In this document: piece after piece, positions 18,018-27,988 of the stretch
Layout of the letters: each line of letters opens with the position of its first letter
How positions within the stretch are numbered: the first letter of the stretch is position 1
Origin: Prevotella sp. BV3P1
GTDB taxonomy: Bacteria > Bacteroidota > Bacteroidia > Bacteroidales > Bacteroidaceae
Direction of reading: 5' to 3'
Assembly: GCF_000479005.1 (NCBI RefSeq)
Contig: NZ_AWXC01000051.1
Coordinates: 62,001-126,000, forward strand
DNA length: 64,000 bases
Translations under genes and position numbers: made by a program
Notes under the pieces: model-generated
The model's input: only the letters and a program-made list of their open reading frames with translations
Databases searched by the model: none
What the model was told of the DNA's origin: nothing

Positions 18018-18092
18018 TTTGCATTATAGGGTTATGCCTCAAAAAAGTATTCTTTAGAGAAGTTTTTTTTCAGAGCCGATAAACGGTCGTTC

Positions 18093-18158
18093 AAAAGATG
18101 TCGAGTAATCTCCGAAAAGATACCGAGTAATAACAGAAAAGATACCGAGCAACCGGCT
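18093..18158. repeat. Three tandem 22-base iteron-like repeats
   Basis: Units at 18093-18114, 18115-18136 and 18137-18158 share AAAAGATacCGAGtAA. They sit in the 319-base space between topB and the DUF1896 gene and are followed at once by a perfect hairpin GAAAGCT-CATT-AGCTTTC (18159-18176). Head-to-tail repeats of two helical turns are typical of replication-initiator or regulator binding sites. I see no Rep gene in this window. Confidence 0.6.
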
Positions 18159-18232
18159 GAAAGCTCATTAGCTTTCTCTTGATTACTAATTAGCTTTTCG
18201 GGCAATCCATAACATTCACTAAAATCATTCAT

Positions 18233-18664
18233 ATGACAGTCATTCATTTTTCATACTACGAACTTTCCCTGCTCTCATTTCTCAGGGAGAGCCACCCCGA
18301 GCTGGCGGACGACATTCCTTTCGTGAAGGAGCGTGCCGAAGCCGCCTCGCAAGCCTATACCGAAGCCTTTGACAACGGCTTTTCCGTAGCCGAATGTATC
18401 GGCATCGCCAACAAAACCCTTTATGCGGGACTGCATTTCTCCCGACACGACACGCTCACGTCCGTTCTGTGGAACGAGTTCTCAGCAGATGTGCCGCTCG
18501 AAGCGGTACGGGAGACAGCAATACGATTACGTCCGTTTGCGGAGGAGATCTTCTCCAAATATCCTATTTCGGACGACTTCGCCTATACCCCCGAATACAA
18601 TGCCCTATACACGGAACTGACGGGCTTTATCCAATTAAAACTCGAAGAAGATGGCAAGCTATAA
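18233..18664 (+). CDS. DUF1896 family protein
   Basis: 143 residues, acidic and helical, with the family pattern [18 protein letters not shown] at the start, [25 protein letters not shown] in the middle and [15 protein letters not shown] at the end. DUF1896 genes are found next to the large methylase-helicase of Bacteroidales conjugative elements. Here its 3' end overlaps that gene by 14 bases, so the two are translationally coupled. Function unknown. The upstream space holds the tandem 22-base repeats. Confidence 0.8.
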   Translation: MTVIHFSYYELSLLSFLRESHPELADDIPFVKERAEAASQAYTEAFDNGFSVAECIGIANKTLYAGLHFSRHDTLTSVLWNEFSADVPLEAVRETAIRLRPFAEEIFSKYPISDDFAYTPEYNALYTELTGFIQLKLEEDGKL

Positions 18665-21600
18665 CAAGAAAGAGCATCTTCGGGCGAATATAGATGCCAT
18701 CCAAACGGTTTTTACCCTCCATCGGGAGCATCGCACGGCTACGGAGGAGGAAATGAAGGTGTTGCGGGCTTATACGGGTTTCGGTGCCTTAAAGTGTATT
18801 CTTTCACCGGCAAACTCGATGGAGGACATCGCACGCTGGAACAAGTCGGAAGTGGAACTCTTCCCCTTGGTTATGGAACTGCATCGGGTTATTCGGGACA
18901 ACACCGCTTCGGAGACTCAGTACAAAAGCTATATGCAGAGTCTGAAAAACTCGGTGATGACCGCTTTCTATACACCTGAACCCATAGTACAGGAGATTGC
19001 CGCGTCCTTGCAAGAGGCAGGCATTACCCCCGGCAAGATACTCGACCCGTCGGCAGGAATGGGCGAGTTTATCCGCTCGTTCAATACTATCACAGCCGAA
19101 GGACACACCACATTCGGCTTTGAGAAAGACATCCTGACGGGACAACTGCTTTCCGCCCTGCATCCCGACGACAAGATACGCATCCGTGGATTTGAGGAAA
19201 TCGAATCCAAGTTCAACGGTTATTTTGACGTGGTGAGCAGCAACATTCCTTTTGGGGACATCGCCGTCTTCGACCCGGTCTTCAGCAAGACGGACGAGCC
19301 GGCACGCAAGGTGGCACGCATGTCCCTGCACAATTACTTTTTCGTCAAGGGTGTGGATATGCTTCGTGAAGGCGGCGTGCTGGCATTCATCACCTCCCAA
19401 GGCGTTATGAACGCTCCCTCGAACGAACCTGTTCGGGAATGGCTGATGAGCCATACCCGCCTTGTGTCGGCAGTCCGTCTGCCGAACAATCTCTTTTCGG
19501 AGAATGCCGGAACGGAAGTGGGCAGCGACCTGATTGTCCTGCAAAAGAATAGTAACAAGGCATGCCTTACCGAGGAGGAGCAGCGTTTCATCAAAAGCGA
19601 GAAGCGTCCCAGCGGTGTGATGTTCAACACCTACCTGCGGAGCATGTCACAAATCGTGCATACCGAGTGGAAGCAGGACACCGATCCATACGGGAAACCC
19701 GCCATCCTGTTCCACCACAGCGGAGGGGCGGAAGGCATTGCCAATGATATGGGTAAAATCCTGCGGGCAGATCTGGAAAAGCGGTTAGACCTGTCATTAT
19801 ACCAACAACATATCCCCACACAGCAACAGAGCGAAGTTATTCTCCCTGCTCATTCTGAGGAAAAACAGACCGTGCAAAAGCCTCTGTCTTCTGATGGTGC
19901 ACACACAGAAGAAAAGCCCGCGACTACGGAACCCATTCAAACGAATGTATCGCCACAGACGGAACTGTTCGACCTCTTCGGAAATGTCATTCAAGAAAAG
20001 AAGCCCAAGCGTAAAGCAGCCGCAAAACCGAAGCCGGTTTCTTCCCCCTCTCTGTTTCCCGAGACTTCACAAAGCAGCGAGACGGCAAATGGATTAAAAG
20101 ATACGGGCGAGCTGTGGTGGCAGCAGGATAAGGAGAAAGGGATGCTGGCACGTCCCTATGAGGGCTTATGGCACGAACACCTCAAAGAGGGTTCTTTGCT
20201 CGCCTCGGACTTTCAGGTAGGTACGCTTGTCCGTGATATGGAGGACAACCGCCTGTTTCAGCCCATAGACTTCTCTTCCCAAGAACGGCAGAAGATGCTG
20301 GGCTACATAGACCTGAGAGACGCCTATCACGCTCTCTATGATTATGAAGCGGAGCACAAGGCGGAGAATGTTTCTCTTCGGCAGCATCTCAATGACCTGT
20401 ATGACCGTTTTGTACGTCTTTACGGGCATCTCAACGATCGCAAGAACCACGAAATGATTCTGATGGACGCTGGAGGACGTGAGATACTTTTCTTGGAACG
20501 CAAGGTGGATGGCAAGACGGTCAAGGCGGACATCTTCACTCAGCCCGTCTCTTTCAGTCTGCACGATGTAACTCAGGTGGAGACTGCCACCGAAGCCCTT
20601 TCCGCATCCCTGAATAAGTTCGGAAGCGTGGATCTCGAATACATGGCTTCCCTGTTGTCCGACGGAACGGAAGAGGACATCCTGAACGAATTAAACGGCA
20701 AAGTCTATTACAATCCGTTGGAGGGTGGATATGAGACAAGCGAGAAGTTCATATCAGGGAATGTGGTCGCCAAGGCGGACGACATCGGACATTATCTGTT
20801 GGAGCATCCCGAAGATACAAGAGCCGCTGCCTCCATGCAGGCGCTTAGGGATGCCGTGCCTGTCCCCATTCCTTTCGCCGACCTTGACTTTAACTTCGGG
20901 GAAAGATGGATTCCCGTACAGATATACTCGGACTATGCCTCCTTCCTCTTCGACACGGAGGTGGCGATACACTACAATTCAAGTGCGGACGAGTACTCTG
21001 TCGATGCACGCCTGCACAATGCCAACATCTGGGACAAGTTCTGTGTTCGGGGACAGCACCGCCGCTATGATGGTGTTACGCTAATGAAACACGCCCTATT
21101 GAATACTTCTCCCGACATCACCAAGAAGATTATGGTCGGAGACAAGGAGGTCAAGGTAAGGGATACGGAAGCCATACAGATGGCAAATTCAAAGATTGAT
21201 GAGATACGAAACGGCTTTACAGACTGGCTTGCCGAGCAGCCGGACGATTTCAAGAAGCAGCTGGAAAAACTGTATAACGACAAGTTCAACTGCTTTGTGC
21301 GACCGCAATATGACGGCTCGCATCAGACGTTTCCCGACCTCAATCTGAAAGGATTGGGTATTGAAAGCCTGTATGGCAGTCAGAAGGATGCCGTATGGAT
21401 GCTCAAACTCAACGGAGGGGGTATCTGCGACCATCAGGTGGGAGCAGGAAAAACGCTCATCATGTGCGTGGCAGCCTACGAGATGAAGCGATTGGGCTTA
21501 GCAAACAAGCCGATGATTCTTGCCCTGAAAGCCAACGTGCAGGAGATTGCGCAAACATTCCACACGGCATATCCGAACGCAAAACTGCTTTACCCGGGCA

Positions 21601-24116
21601 AGAACGATTTTACACCCGATAAAAGGCAGCGTATCTTCCATGACATCAAGAACAACAACTGGGATTGCATTGTCCTTACGCACGATCAGTTCGGTATGAT
21701 ACCCCAGTCGGACGAGATACAGCAAAGCATCTTGCAGGATGAGTTGGACAGTGTAGAGGAGAACTTGGAAGTGTTGCGTCAGCAGGGGCATACGATTTCC
21801 CGTTCCATGGAAAAGGGATTGGTCAAGCGTCAAATGAATTTGGAGGCAAAACTTTCCGACATCAAATTCCGCATTGACAATCGAAAGGACGACGCGGTGG
21901 ATTTCAAGACAATGGGCATAGACCATCTTTTTGTGGATGAGTCGCACACTTTCAAGAATCTGATGTTCAACACCCGCCACGACCGTGTGGCAGGATTGGG
22001 CAACAGCGAGGGCAGTCAGCGTGCACTCAACATGCTCTTTGCCATCCGCACCATTCAGGAGCGGACGGGTAGGGACTTGGGAGCGACCTTCCTTTCGGGA
22101 ACGACCATCTCCAACAGCCTCACGGAGCTGTATCTGCTCTTTAAGTACCTCCGCCCGCAGGCATTGGAACAGCAGAATATCAAGACCTTCGATGCTTGGG
22201 CGGCTATCTTCGCCAAGAAGAGTATCGACTACGAGTTCTCCGTCACCAACGAGATTGTGCAGAAGGAGCGTTTCCGCTATTTCATCAAAGTACCAGAGCT
22301 GGCAGCGTTCTACGCCCAGATAACGGACTACCGGACGGCAAAGGACATCGGCATAGACCGACCCGAGAAAAACGAAATCATGCACAATATCCCGCCAACG
22401 CCCGAACAGGAGGAGTTCATCGCCAAATTGGTGGAGTTTGCCAAGACGGGCAATGCCGAGCTGTTGGGAAGAGCTCCGCTTACGGAACGGGAAGAAAAAG
22501 CCAAGATGCTGATAGCAACTGACATGGCGAGGAAGATGAGCTTAGATTTGAGGCTCATAGATCCCGAGAAGTACTCGGATCATGTGGACAACAAGGCTTC
22601 CCACTGTGCCGCCAAGATTGCAGAGTATTATCGGAAGTATGACGCACAGAAAGGTACGCAGTTCGTATTCTCCGACCTCGGAACCTACAAGCCCGGAGAG
22701 TGGAATCCTTACAGCGAAATCAAACGGAAGTTGGTGGAGGACCACGGCATACCCGCTCAGGAGATACGCTTCATACAGGAGGCGAAGAGCGACAAGGCTC
22801 GAAAGACGCTCATTGCGGGCATGAACGAGGGAACCATTCGGGTACTGTTCGGTTCCACCTCTATGCTCGGTACGGGCGTGAACGCCCAGAAACGTGCCGT
22901 GGCTATCCATCATCTTGACTGTCCCTGGCGTCCTTCCGACCTTGAACAGCGGGACGGACGGGCGGTGCGTAAAGGAAACGAAGTAGCCAAGTTTCATGCG
23001 GACAACAAGGTGGATGTAATCATTTATGCAGTGGAAAAATCACTTGACAGTTATAAGTTCAACCTATTATATAATAAGCAATTATTTATAGAGCAGCTGA
23101 AGAACAATCGTCTTGGCAGCCGTACCATCGACGAGGGAAGCATGGACGAGAAGTCGGGGATGAATTTTTCCGAGTATGTAGCCATTCTTTCGGGAAATAC
23201 GGACTTGTTGGAAAAGGCGAAGTTAGAGAAGAAGATTGCTGGCTTGGAGAGTGAGCGACGTTCCTTTATGCGCAGCAGGCAGACTTCCCGAAGTCGATTG
23301 GACGAGGTGTTGCGTGTCGTGGATGGGAACAAGGAACTGATAGCACGCTTCAAAAGCGACCGGGATCTGTTTGAGAGCAGGGTGCAAAAGGACAAGGACG
23401 GTAACAAACTCAACCCGATACAGCTGAAAGGCGTGGAAGGCAGCGACCCGAAACGGATCGCAGCCAAACTTGCGGAAGTCAAGGAGCATGCCCGTACCAA
23501 AGGGGAGTATTTCGACATCGGCACTCTTTACGGTTTCAAGATAGTGGTCAAGACCGAATCCTCCTCACAGAGTCTTTTCGACTTATCGCAGAACAGGTTT
23601 TTCATCATGGGAGAGAGTGGCATGAAGTACAGCTACAACAACGGTAACATTGCCACAGATCCGGTACTTGCCTCCATGAACTTTCTCAATGCGTTGGAAA
23701 AGATCCCGAGCCTGATACAGAAATATGAGGCGGATACGGTGAAGATAGCCAAAGATATTCCCGTATTGCAGGAGGTGGTCAATGGCTCGTGGAAAAAGGA
23801 AGAGCAACTGAAAGACCTCAAGACGGAACTTGCCGCACTCGACCGTCAGATACAGCTTTCCTTGAAGCCCATTGAGCAGGGAGACGCACAGCAGGAAGAA
23901 GAGAACATAGAAGAGCAGAAGGAAATGGAAGGGAACATCTCAGGGCAGTCCCGTCCGATTGAGCCTACCGCTAACGCATCCTCCGTCTGCACGCTTTCGG
24001 CTCAAACCGACAGACTGCCCGAAGACGCGAGGCAGAGTATTAGGGATACACAGCCCCTTACGGACGGTGTGCCGTCATTGGCAAACAAGGTCTTTGTCGT
24101 CAGACCGAAAATATGA
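18651..24116 (+). CDS. Giant N-6 adenine methylase / SNF2-type helicase fusion
   Basis: 1821 residues. The N-terminal third is an N-6 DNA methyltransferase domain: SAM motif [10 protein letters not shown] near 130-139 and SNIPFGD near 195-201 in place of the catalytic NPPF/Y. A Lys/Pro-rich linker lies near 400-470. The C-terminal half is a superfamily 2 helicase: GAGKT near 929, DESH near 1098, [10 protein letters not shown] (motif VI) near 1434. Coiled-coil regions follow (about 1520-1560 and 1690-1720). Such proteins are conserved in Bacteroidales ICEs and are thought to protect or process incoming DNA. It may modify element DNA against host restriction; the altered motif IV makes catalysis uncertain. 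Confidence 0.85.
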   Translation: MASYNKKEHLRANIDAIQTVFTLHREHRTATEEEMKVLRAYTGFGALKCILSPANSMEDIARWNKSEVELFPLVMELHRVIRDNTASETQYKSYMQSLKNSVMTAFYTPEPIVQEIAASLQEAGITPGKILDPSAGMGEFIRSFNTITAEGHTTFGFEKDILTGQLLSALHPDDKIRIRGFEEIESKFNGYFDVVSSNIPFGDIAVFDPVFSKTDEPARKVARMSLHNYFFVKGVDMLREGGVLAFITSQGVMNAPSNEPVREWLMSHTRLVSAVRLPNNLFSENAGTEVGSDLIVLQKNSNKACLTEEEQRFIKSEKRPSGVMFNTYLRSMSQIVHTEWKQDTDPYGKPAILFHHSGGAEGIANDMGKILRADLEKRLDLSLYQQHIPTQQQSEVILPAHSEEKQTVQKPLSSDGAHTEEKPATTEPIQTNVSPQTELFDLFGNVIQEKKPKRKAAAKPKPVSSPSLFPETSQSSETANGLKDTGELWWQQDKEKGMLARPYEGLWHEHLKEGSLLASDFQVGTLVRDMEDNRLFQPIDFSSQERQKMLGYIDLRDAYHALYDYEAEHKAENVSLRQHLNDLYDRFVRLYGHLNDRKNHEMILMDAGGREILFLERKVDGKTVKADIFTQPVSFSLHDVTQVETATEALSASLNKFGSVDLEYMASLLSDGTEEDILNELNGKVYYNPLEGGYETSEKFISGNVVAKADDIGHYLLEHPEDTRAAASMQALRDAVPVPIPFADLDFNFGERWIPVQIYSDYASFLFDTEVAIHYNSSADEYSVDARLHNANIWDKFCVRGQHRRYDGVTLMKHALLNTSPDITKKIMVGDKEVKVRDTEAIQMANSKIDEIRNGFTDWLAEQPDDFKKQLEKLYNDKFNCFVRPQYDGSHQTFPDLNLKGLGIESLYGSQKDAVWMLKLNGGGICDHQVGAGKTLIMCVAAYEMKRLGLANKPMILALKANVQEIAQTFHTAYPNAKLLYPGKNDFTPDKRQRIFHDIKNNNWDCIVLTHDQFGMIPQSDEIQQSILQDELDSVEENLEVLRQQGHTISRSMEKGLVKRQMNLEAKLSDIKFRIDNRKDDAVDFKTMGIDHLFVDESHTFKNLMFNTRHDRVAGLGNSEGSQRALNMLFAIRTIQERTGRDLGATFLSGTTISNSLTELYLLFKYLRPQALEQQNIKTFDAWAAIFAKKSIDYEFSVTNEIVQKERFRYFIKVPELAAFYAQITDYRTAKDIGIDRPEKNEIMHNIPPTPEQEEFIAKLVEFAKTGNAELLGRAPLTEREEKAKMLIATDMARKMSLDLRLIDPEKYSDHVDNKASHCAAKIAEYYRKYDAQKGTQFVFSDLGTYKPGEWNPYSEIKRKLVEDHGIPAQEIRFIQEAKSDKARKTLIAGMNEGTIRVLFGSTSMLGTGVNAQKRAVAIHHLDCPWRPSDLEQRDGRAVRKGNEVAKFHADNKVDVIIYAVEKSLDSYKFNLLYNKQLFIEQLKNNRLGSRTIDEGSMDEKSGMNFSEYVAILSGNTDLLEKAKLEKKIAGLESERRSFMRSRQTSRSRLDEVLRVVDGNKELIARFKSDRDLFESRVQKDKDGNKLNPIQLKGVEGSDPKRIAAKLAEVKEHARTKGEYFDIGTLYGFKIVVKTESSSQSLFDLSQNRFFIMGESGMKYSYNNGNIATDPVLASMNFLNALEKIPSLIQKYEADTVKIAKDIPVLQEVVNGSWKKEEQLKDLKTELAALDRQIQLSLKPIEQGDAQQEEENIEEQKEMEGNISGQSRPIEPTANASSVCTLSAQTDRLPEDARQSIRDTQPLTDGVPSLANKVFVVRPKI

Positions 24117-24139
24117 TTTATGAAACGGACTCCAAGTAT

Positions 24140-24174
24140 AAATCCCGCCTCGTCATCACGACGGGACGGGATTT
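24140..24174. terminator. Bidirectional terminator after the methylase-helicase
   Basis: AAATCCCG (24140-24147) pairs with CGGGATTT (24167-24174), with further CGTC/GACG pairing inside. It lies between convergent genes. Confidence 0.7.
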
Positions 24175-24202
24175 GCACAACTAAAATAAAAAAGCAAAGA
24201 AC

Positions 24203-24520
24203 TCATTCTTCTTTTTTCCTCTTTCTTCTCCGTTTCTTATTCTCGGTGAAATGATGTTCCATAAAGGCAGTTATCTCTGATTCCAGATACCACGTTTTGT
24301 GATAGATGATGTGGAACGGCAGCGTCCCCGAATCTCGGTAACGTTGCAAGGTTCGCTTGCTGACTTGCAGCATCATACAGACCTCTTGATTGTCCAAGAG
24401 CGGCTCGCCGTTGAGCATCGGACGTTGGGGAATATCGGGAATGGTCTGCTTCAGATGGTCGAAACGGGTCATAATCCGCTCCATCCATTCAAGAAAAGTG
24501 TCTCTGTCCAATAGTTCCAT
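24203..24520 (-). CDS. Small HTH protein, excisionase type (Xis2d-like)
   Basis: 105 residues. Helical N-terminus (DTFLEWMERIMTRFDHL), then an excisionase-type HTH (about 42-90: LLDNQEVCMMLQVSKRTLQRYRDSG) with a wing ending YLESEITAFM, and a very basic tail (KKRRRKRKK). In CTnDOT two such proteins, Xis2c and Xis2d, act with IntDOT in excision. It is the second gene of a pair, 3 bases after the neighbour at 24524-24862. Which of the two pairs in this window corresponds to Xis2c/Xis2d cannot be decided by eye. Confidence 0.7.
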   Translation of the reverse strand: MELLDRDTFLEWMERIMTRFDHLKQTIPDIPQRPMLNGEPLLDNQEVCMMLQVSKRTLQRYRDSGTLPFHIIYHKTWYLESEITAFMEHHFTENKKRRRKRKKEE

Positions 24521-24523
24521 ATG

Positions 24524-24862
24524 CTATTTCGTTCTCTTGGCTTTAAGCAGGAAATTCTGTCTCAGCTCTTTGATGTTTTGAGGATTGCAGTACAGGCTCT
24601 TCTTGCGTATCGCCTCCTCTATGTCGTTTAAGTCGTAATAGCATCGTCCAAGGATAATCTTGTAACCGATACGTTCCGAACTTCGCAACCGTTGGAGGGT
24701 GCGTTGGCTGATGCCGAGTATTTCGGCTAAATCCTTGTTGGTTATCAGGCGGTTTTCGTATTCTTCCTTCGCCTGTTCCTCTTTCTCCACATATCGGAGA
24801 ATTTTCTCTATCTTGCCCACCAAATCGTGGTAGGCTTTGCTCTCAATTGTAATGACATCCAT
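24524..24862 (-). CDS. Small HTH protein, excisionase type (Xis2c-like)
   Basis: 112 residues from the ATG at 24862; the first in-frame ATG (24889) falls in the promoter region. Helical N-terminus (MDVITIESKAYHDLVGKIEKIL), excisionase HTH (about 46-92: ITNKDLAEILGISQRTLQRLRSSERIGYKIILGRCYYDLNDIEEAI) and a basic tail. The start MxVIxIExKxY is nearly the same as in the divergent gene at 25085, so they are paralogues. A -7-like box (GAACTTTGC on the minus strand, about 24888-24896) lies upstream. Confidence 0.7.
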   Translation of the reverse strand: MDVITIESKAYHDLVGKIEKILRYVEKEEQAKEEYENRLITNKDLAEILGISQRTLQRLRSSERIGYKIILGRCYYDLNDIEEAIRKKSLYCNPQNIKELRQNFLLKAKRTK

Positions 24863-24983
24863 CGCTCTTTTAATTTGATTATGGTGCAAAGTTCGGGCTT
24901 TGAAATCGTTTGGATTGTATGCTAAATATGTACTGAATAGAGATTTTTATTGTCAAGTATTCAAGCCCGAAGACACAGGCTGT

Positions 24984-25052
24984 CATATCAAAGCCACAAG
25001 CACGCAATTTGATGAAAGTATCTCTTTCTCGCATACGCTGTCATTACATTTG
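24984..25052 (+). promoter_or_regulatory. Activator-type promoter of the second HTH pair with shared 26-base motif
   Basis: Motif at 24984-25009 (core GCCACAAGCACGCAATT) followed by the -7 box TACATTTG at 25045-25052, spaced exactly as in the Orf3 promoter at 14242-14310. No -33 TTTG is seen. The same factor, possibly RteC or one of the HTH proteins, probably acts at both. Confidence 0.6.
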
Positions 25053-25084
25053 CATATCGTAATATCCAAACTAAAAATTGATAT

Positions 25085-25390
25085 ATGGAAGTAATAGCAA
25101 TCGAAAAGAAAACGTATGAAGCCATGATGGAGCGTTTCCGCATCCTGACCGCCAAGGTCGATGCCCTCTGTCGGGAATCGGACGAGAAAAGAATGGGCAA
25201 ATGGCTGGACAACCAAGATGTCTGCCAAATCCTGAACGTCAGCTTGCGTACACTGCAAACCTATCGGAGTAACCGGACTTTACCCTATACGAAGATAGGC
25301 TACAAGATGTACTATAAACCGGAGGATGTTCAGAAACTGGTAGACAAGTCGGTCTCTCCATACATAACACAGTATCTTAATCACCACTAA
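25085..25390 (+). CDS. Small HTH protein, excisionase type (paralogue)
   Basis: 101 residues: N-terminal helix MEVIAIEKKTYEAMMERFRIL, HTH about 40-88 (WLDNQDVCQILNVSLRTLQTYRSNRTLPYTKIGYKMYYKPEDVQKLV). It is divergent from the other HTH pair, with about 220 bases of shared control region, and 15 bases ahead of the next HTH gene. Its promoter carries the 26-base motif, so its expression is probably tied to that of the excision operon. Confidence 0.7.
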   Translation: MEVIAIEKKTYEAMMERFRILTAKVDALCRESDEKRMGKWLDNQDVCQILNVSLRTLQTYRSNRTLPYTKIGYKMYYKPEDVQKLVDKSVSPYITQYLNHH

Positions 25391-25405
25391 ATCCAAAGTA
25401 GAACT

Positions 25406-25705
25406 ATGAGTAATAATGTAAAGACCAAGAATGACGAAGAAATCATGCACTTCCTCAATGCCTCCGACCGTATGATAAAAGGGATAGATGCCCTGAGGAA
25501 AAGAAACAGACCAACGCTTCAAGGGCAGCGGTACTTGACGGACGAGGAACTTTCCCGACGGCTGCATGTCAATCGACGCACCCTGCAAGACTATCGTGAT
25601 ATGGGGCGTATTCCATTTGTCAAATTAGGAGGGAAAGTCCTCTATAAAGAGGAGGAGGTAGAAAAGTTGCTGCAAGAGAACTACCACCCACGATTTGAGG
25701 AATGA
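25406..25705 (+). CDS. Small HTH protein, excisionase type
   Basis: 99 residues; helical N-terminus (DEEIMHFLNASDRMIKGIDALRK) then HTH about 45-90 (LTDEELSRRLHVNRRTLQDYRDMGRIPFVKLGGKVLYKEEEVEKLL). Second gene of the plus-strand pair. The region just after it carries palindromic repeats (25789-25838) that these proteins might bind. The role is inferred from family and position. Confidence 0.7.
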   Translation: MSNNVKTKNDEEIMHFLNASDRMIKGIDALRKRNRPTLQGQRYLTDEELSRRLHVNRRTLQDYRDMGRIPFVKLGGKVLYKEEEVEKLLQENYHPRFEE

Positions 25706-25788
25706 TGAAATGTTTGTCGCTGTTGCCTTGATTTTTGTCGTATTGTCGATTTGTTTTGACCACGATAAAACAAGCTCTCAAAAAAGTG

Positions 25789-25838
25789 ACGTAAGATTTC
25801 AGAAAACTTACGTAAGTTTTCCGAGATTCTTACGTAAG
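25789..25838. repeat. Three 21-22-base repeats with palindromic CTTACGTAAG cores
   Basis: ACGTAAG followed by A/T-TTT occurs at 25789, 25810 and 25832. The last two are full palindromes CTTACGTAAG (25807-25816 and 25829-25838), 22 bases apart. The cluster sits between the HTH pair and the integrase end of the element, a likely place for excisionase or regulator binding. Confidence 0.6.
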
Positions 25839-25919
25839 ATTTGATGGCTTCTTCGACCACTTCTCTTCATTGGCTCATCATACGCCCAAATCAAGTTACA
25901 ACGGAATGTGCAGTAAGCA

Positions 25920-25964
25920 AAAAGCAGACAGTAGGAATTATCTTCTTACTGCCTGCTTTTCTTT
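25920..25964. terminator. Bidirectional terminator between HTH and RhuM-like genes
   Basis: AAAAGCAG (25920-25927) pairs with CTGCTTTT (25953-25960), with a second pairing block CAGTA/TACTG inside. T and A tracts on both sides suit both strands. Confidence 0.75.
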
Positions 25965-26331
25965 AATTATGTTGTCTGCCAACGGTGTAACAGACAATCA
26001 TGGGTGGAGAGGAAACTTTCTTCTCCGAAAGCCTGCCGATTATCCACCTTCGCAAAGTCTTTGCCTGTGGTGTGGCAATACGAAACGACAGCATCGTTAT
26101 CATTTCGATACTGTATAAATCAATAAATCCTTGTTCGGAGTGGATTGTTCTCATCGCTTCCGTCTCCATCAGGAGAACTTCTTTGAATATCGCTTTGATT
26201 TGTGCGCTCACCTTGCCGGAGAATGCCCCGAGCAGGTCGGCAATCTCACAAGCAGACATCCAAACGCGAGTAGCTGGGATATGTATTTCTCCGTTACCGC
26301 CAATGGTTATGATTTCTCTTTTCATAGACAT
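25963..26331 (-). CDS. RhuM-like small protein next to the integrase
   Basis: 122 residues. The middle (about 18-105: IHIPATRVWMSACEIADLLGAFSGKVSAQIKAIFKE...IDLYSIEMITMLSFRIATPQAKTLRRWIIGRL) has the layout of the N-terminal RhuM/BRO-like DNA-binding domain (HTH, then YxxxxIxxxxxR, then RxWxxxxL). Full RhuM proteins are about 330 residues, so this is a one-domain version. It starts 12 bases after the integrase stop codon on the same strand and so may be co-transcribed. Function unknown, possibly regulatory. Confidence 0.55.
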   Translation of the reverse strand: MSMKREIITIGGNGEIHIPATRVWMSACEIADLLGAFSGKVSAQIKAIFKEVLLMETEAMRTIHSEQGFIDLYSIEMITMLSFRIATPQAKTLRRWIIGRLSEKKVSSPPMIVCYTVGRQHN

Positions 26332-26343
26332 TCTTCCTTATTA

Positions 26344-27579
26344 TTATATGGTAATACCGCTAAACTGTTCTATCCGGCTTAACTTGTCGGAAAGGGAATT
26401 CATATCCCGGCTTTCCTTCTCGTGGGTAATTTTGGCGTAGATTTGTGTCGTGCGGATATTCGTGTGTCCGAGCATCTTGGAGAGCGTTTCGATGGGAACT
26501 CCGTTGGTCAGACAAATTTCCGTTGCCATGGTATGGCGACTGGTATGCCACGTTATGTTCTTTTCTATACCGCAAAGTCCGATGATTGTTTTAAGGTTCT
26601 TGCAGGCGGTAATGTACTGAGGAACGGGCAGGAGATAATTTTCCTTTGCCATGCCATCATACTTTTCGATAATCCTCAATGGAATGTCCATCAGCATGAT
26701 GTTGGATTCCACGCCCGTCTTCTGTCGCTTGGTCATAATCCACAATTTGCCGTCGAATGAAGTTTGCACATTGTCTTTGGTCAGGTTCTTCATATCGGTA
26801 AACGACAAGCCGGTAAAGCAGCAGAAAACATACAGGTCACGCACCAACTCCATGGACTTGCGGCGAAACTTCAAATCCATCATTTGACGTATCTCGTCCT
26901 TGGTCAAATAATCCCTTTCCGTACTCTCGGCGGAGATGCTGTAATCCACGAAAGGGTCTCGAACAATCCAGCCGTGATTCTGGGCAATGGTAATCATTCG
27001 GCGCAAAGGCATCATGTAGATCCATACGGTATTATTGCAGCACTGCTTTTCCGTGCGGAGGAAAATCTCAAAGTCCGTGATGAATGCAGGTGTAAGCTCT
27101 CGCAGGGCAATGTCGCTCAGACGATAGCGTGTCTTGATAAATTCTTCCAAGTGCTTGTAAACGGTACAATACTTATGGTATGTGGAATCGCGACGCAGAC
27201 CGGCAGATACCTGCTTGGCAAAATCCTCATTGTGCTGGGCATAGACCGTCAGCAGTGTCTCGTACCGCATCTCCAAACCCAAGAAAGCGTTCTTTACTTT
27301 CTCCGCCGTGACATAGTTGTCCCTTTCGGCAATCTCCTTGTATTTGGCATTGATACCCACCCGAATCTTGTCCAAGAAGCGGTTGGTTTCCAATGCGACG
27401 GAACTTTTTCCCGAAGCCCGGTTGCTCTTGACATCCCATAGATTGGGGAGAATGTCGCATTTGCAACTGAACTGTGCAATGGTTCCGTCGATAGTGATAC
27501 GGCACATCACGGGAACGGAACCGTCTTTCTTCGGGGCGTTCTTTTTGAGGTAGAACAGAACCTTAAACGTACTTCGCAT
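26344..27579 (-). CDS. int: IntDOT-type tyrosine recombinase (ICE integrase)
   Basis: 411 residues, exactly the length of IntDOT. All catalytic positions reported for IntDOT occur at the same numbers here: Arg247, Lys287, His345, Arg348, His372 and Tyr381, and position 259 is Ser (TGLS), the unusual replacement of the usual first Arg. An N-terminal arm-binding region (about 1-90), a core-binding domain (about 100-205) and the catalytic domain (from about 220) are visible. It integrates and excises the element at sites related to GTAnnTTTGC. A -7 box (TAGTTTTG on the minus strand, 27602-27609) lies upstream. Confidence 0.95.
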   Translation of the reverse strand: MRSTFKVLFYLKKNAPKKDGSVPVMCRITIDGTIAQFSCKCDILPNLWDVKSNRASGKSSVALETNRFLDKIRVGINAKYKEIAERDNYVTAEKVKNAFLGLEMRYETLLTVYAQHNEDFAKQVSAGLRRDSTYHKYCTVYKHLEEFIKTRYRLSDIALRELTPAFITDFEIFLRTEKQCCNNTVWIYMMPLRRMITIAQNHGWIVRDPFVDYSISAESTERDYLTKDEIRQMMDLKFRRKSMELVRDLYVFCCFTGLSFTDMKNLTKDNVQTSFDGKLWIMTKRQKTGVESNIMLMDIPLRIIEKYDGMAKENYLLPVPQYITACKNLKTIIGLCGIEKNITWHTSRHTMATEICLTNGVPIETLSKMLGHTNIRTTQIYAKITHEKESRDMNSLSDKLSRIEQFSGITI

Positions 27580-27988
27580 AACTCTGACCTTTTATAAGTT
27601 ACAAAACTATTTATTGTCAGGTTATCCGCTGATACGCAATTCATTGTACTTTGATGGGAAAGATTCCAAGCATTCATTTTTTTGCCTTTTTTCTTCCCAT
27701 TCTCCCTTTATTGGGCTATCTTTGCGGAAGATTTCAGTTGGGGATTAGCCCGTTCGTTACCGTTTTTGCCATTCCTTTCTACTTGGATATAGGGTAATGT
27801 TTTAGTAACGCTGCTCTGTCCAAAGTTGGCAAAAGTCCGTCTTTTGGCGGTTTTTCCCCCGAATGGTCAAATAATCAGAACTGACTGACTCACAAATCAT
27901 TTGCTATGTCCGCTCATTTTTTGACCATTAAGGATAGATTTTTGTCAAAAGGGATGATGAGTTATAGAAACTAAATAAAAGATTAGTA
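27580..27988. other. Right end of the ICE; non-coding, with attachment-site candidate
   Basis: 409 bases without a convincing gene. It holds the int promoter (27602-27609, minus strand) and CTATCTTTGC at 27716-27725, which differs only in its first base from the IntDOT core GTAnnTTTGC. Base composition drops sharply after about 27950, where the Rhs locus begins, so the junction could also lie there. The left end of the element is not in the window, so the repeat cannot be matched. Confidence 0.4.

Noticed and set aside
21498..22385. 295-codon minus-strand frame inside the methylase-helicase
   Set aside because: Antisense shadow of recognised helicase motifs.
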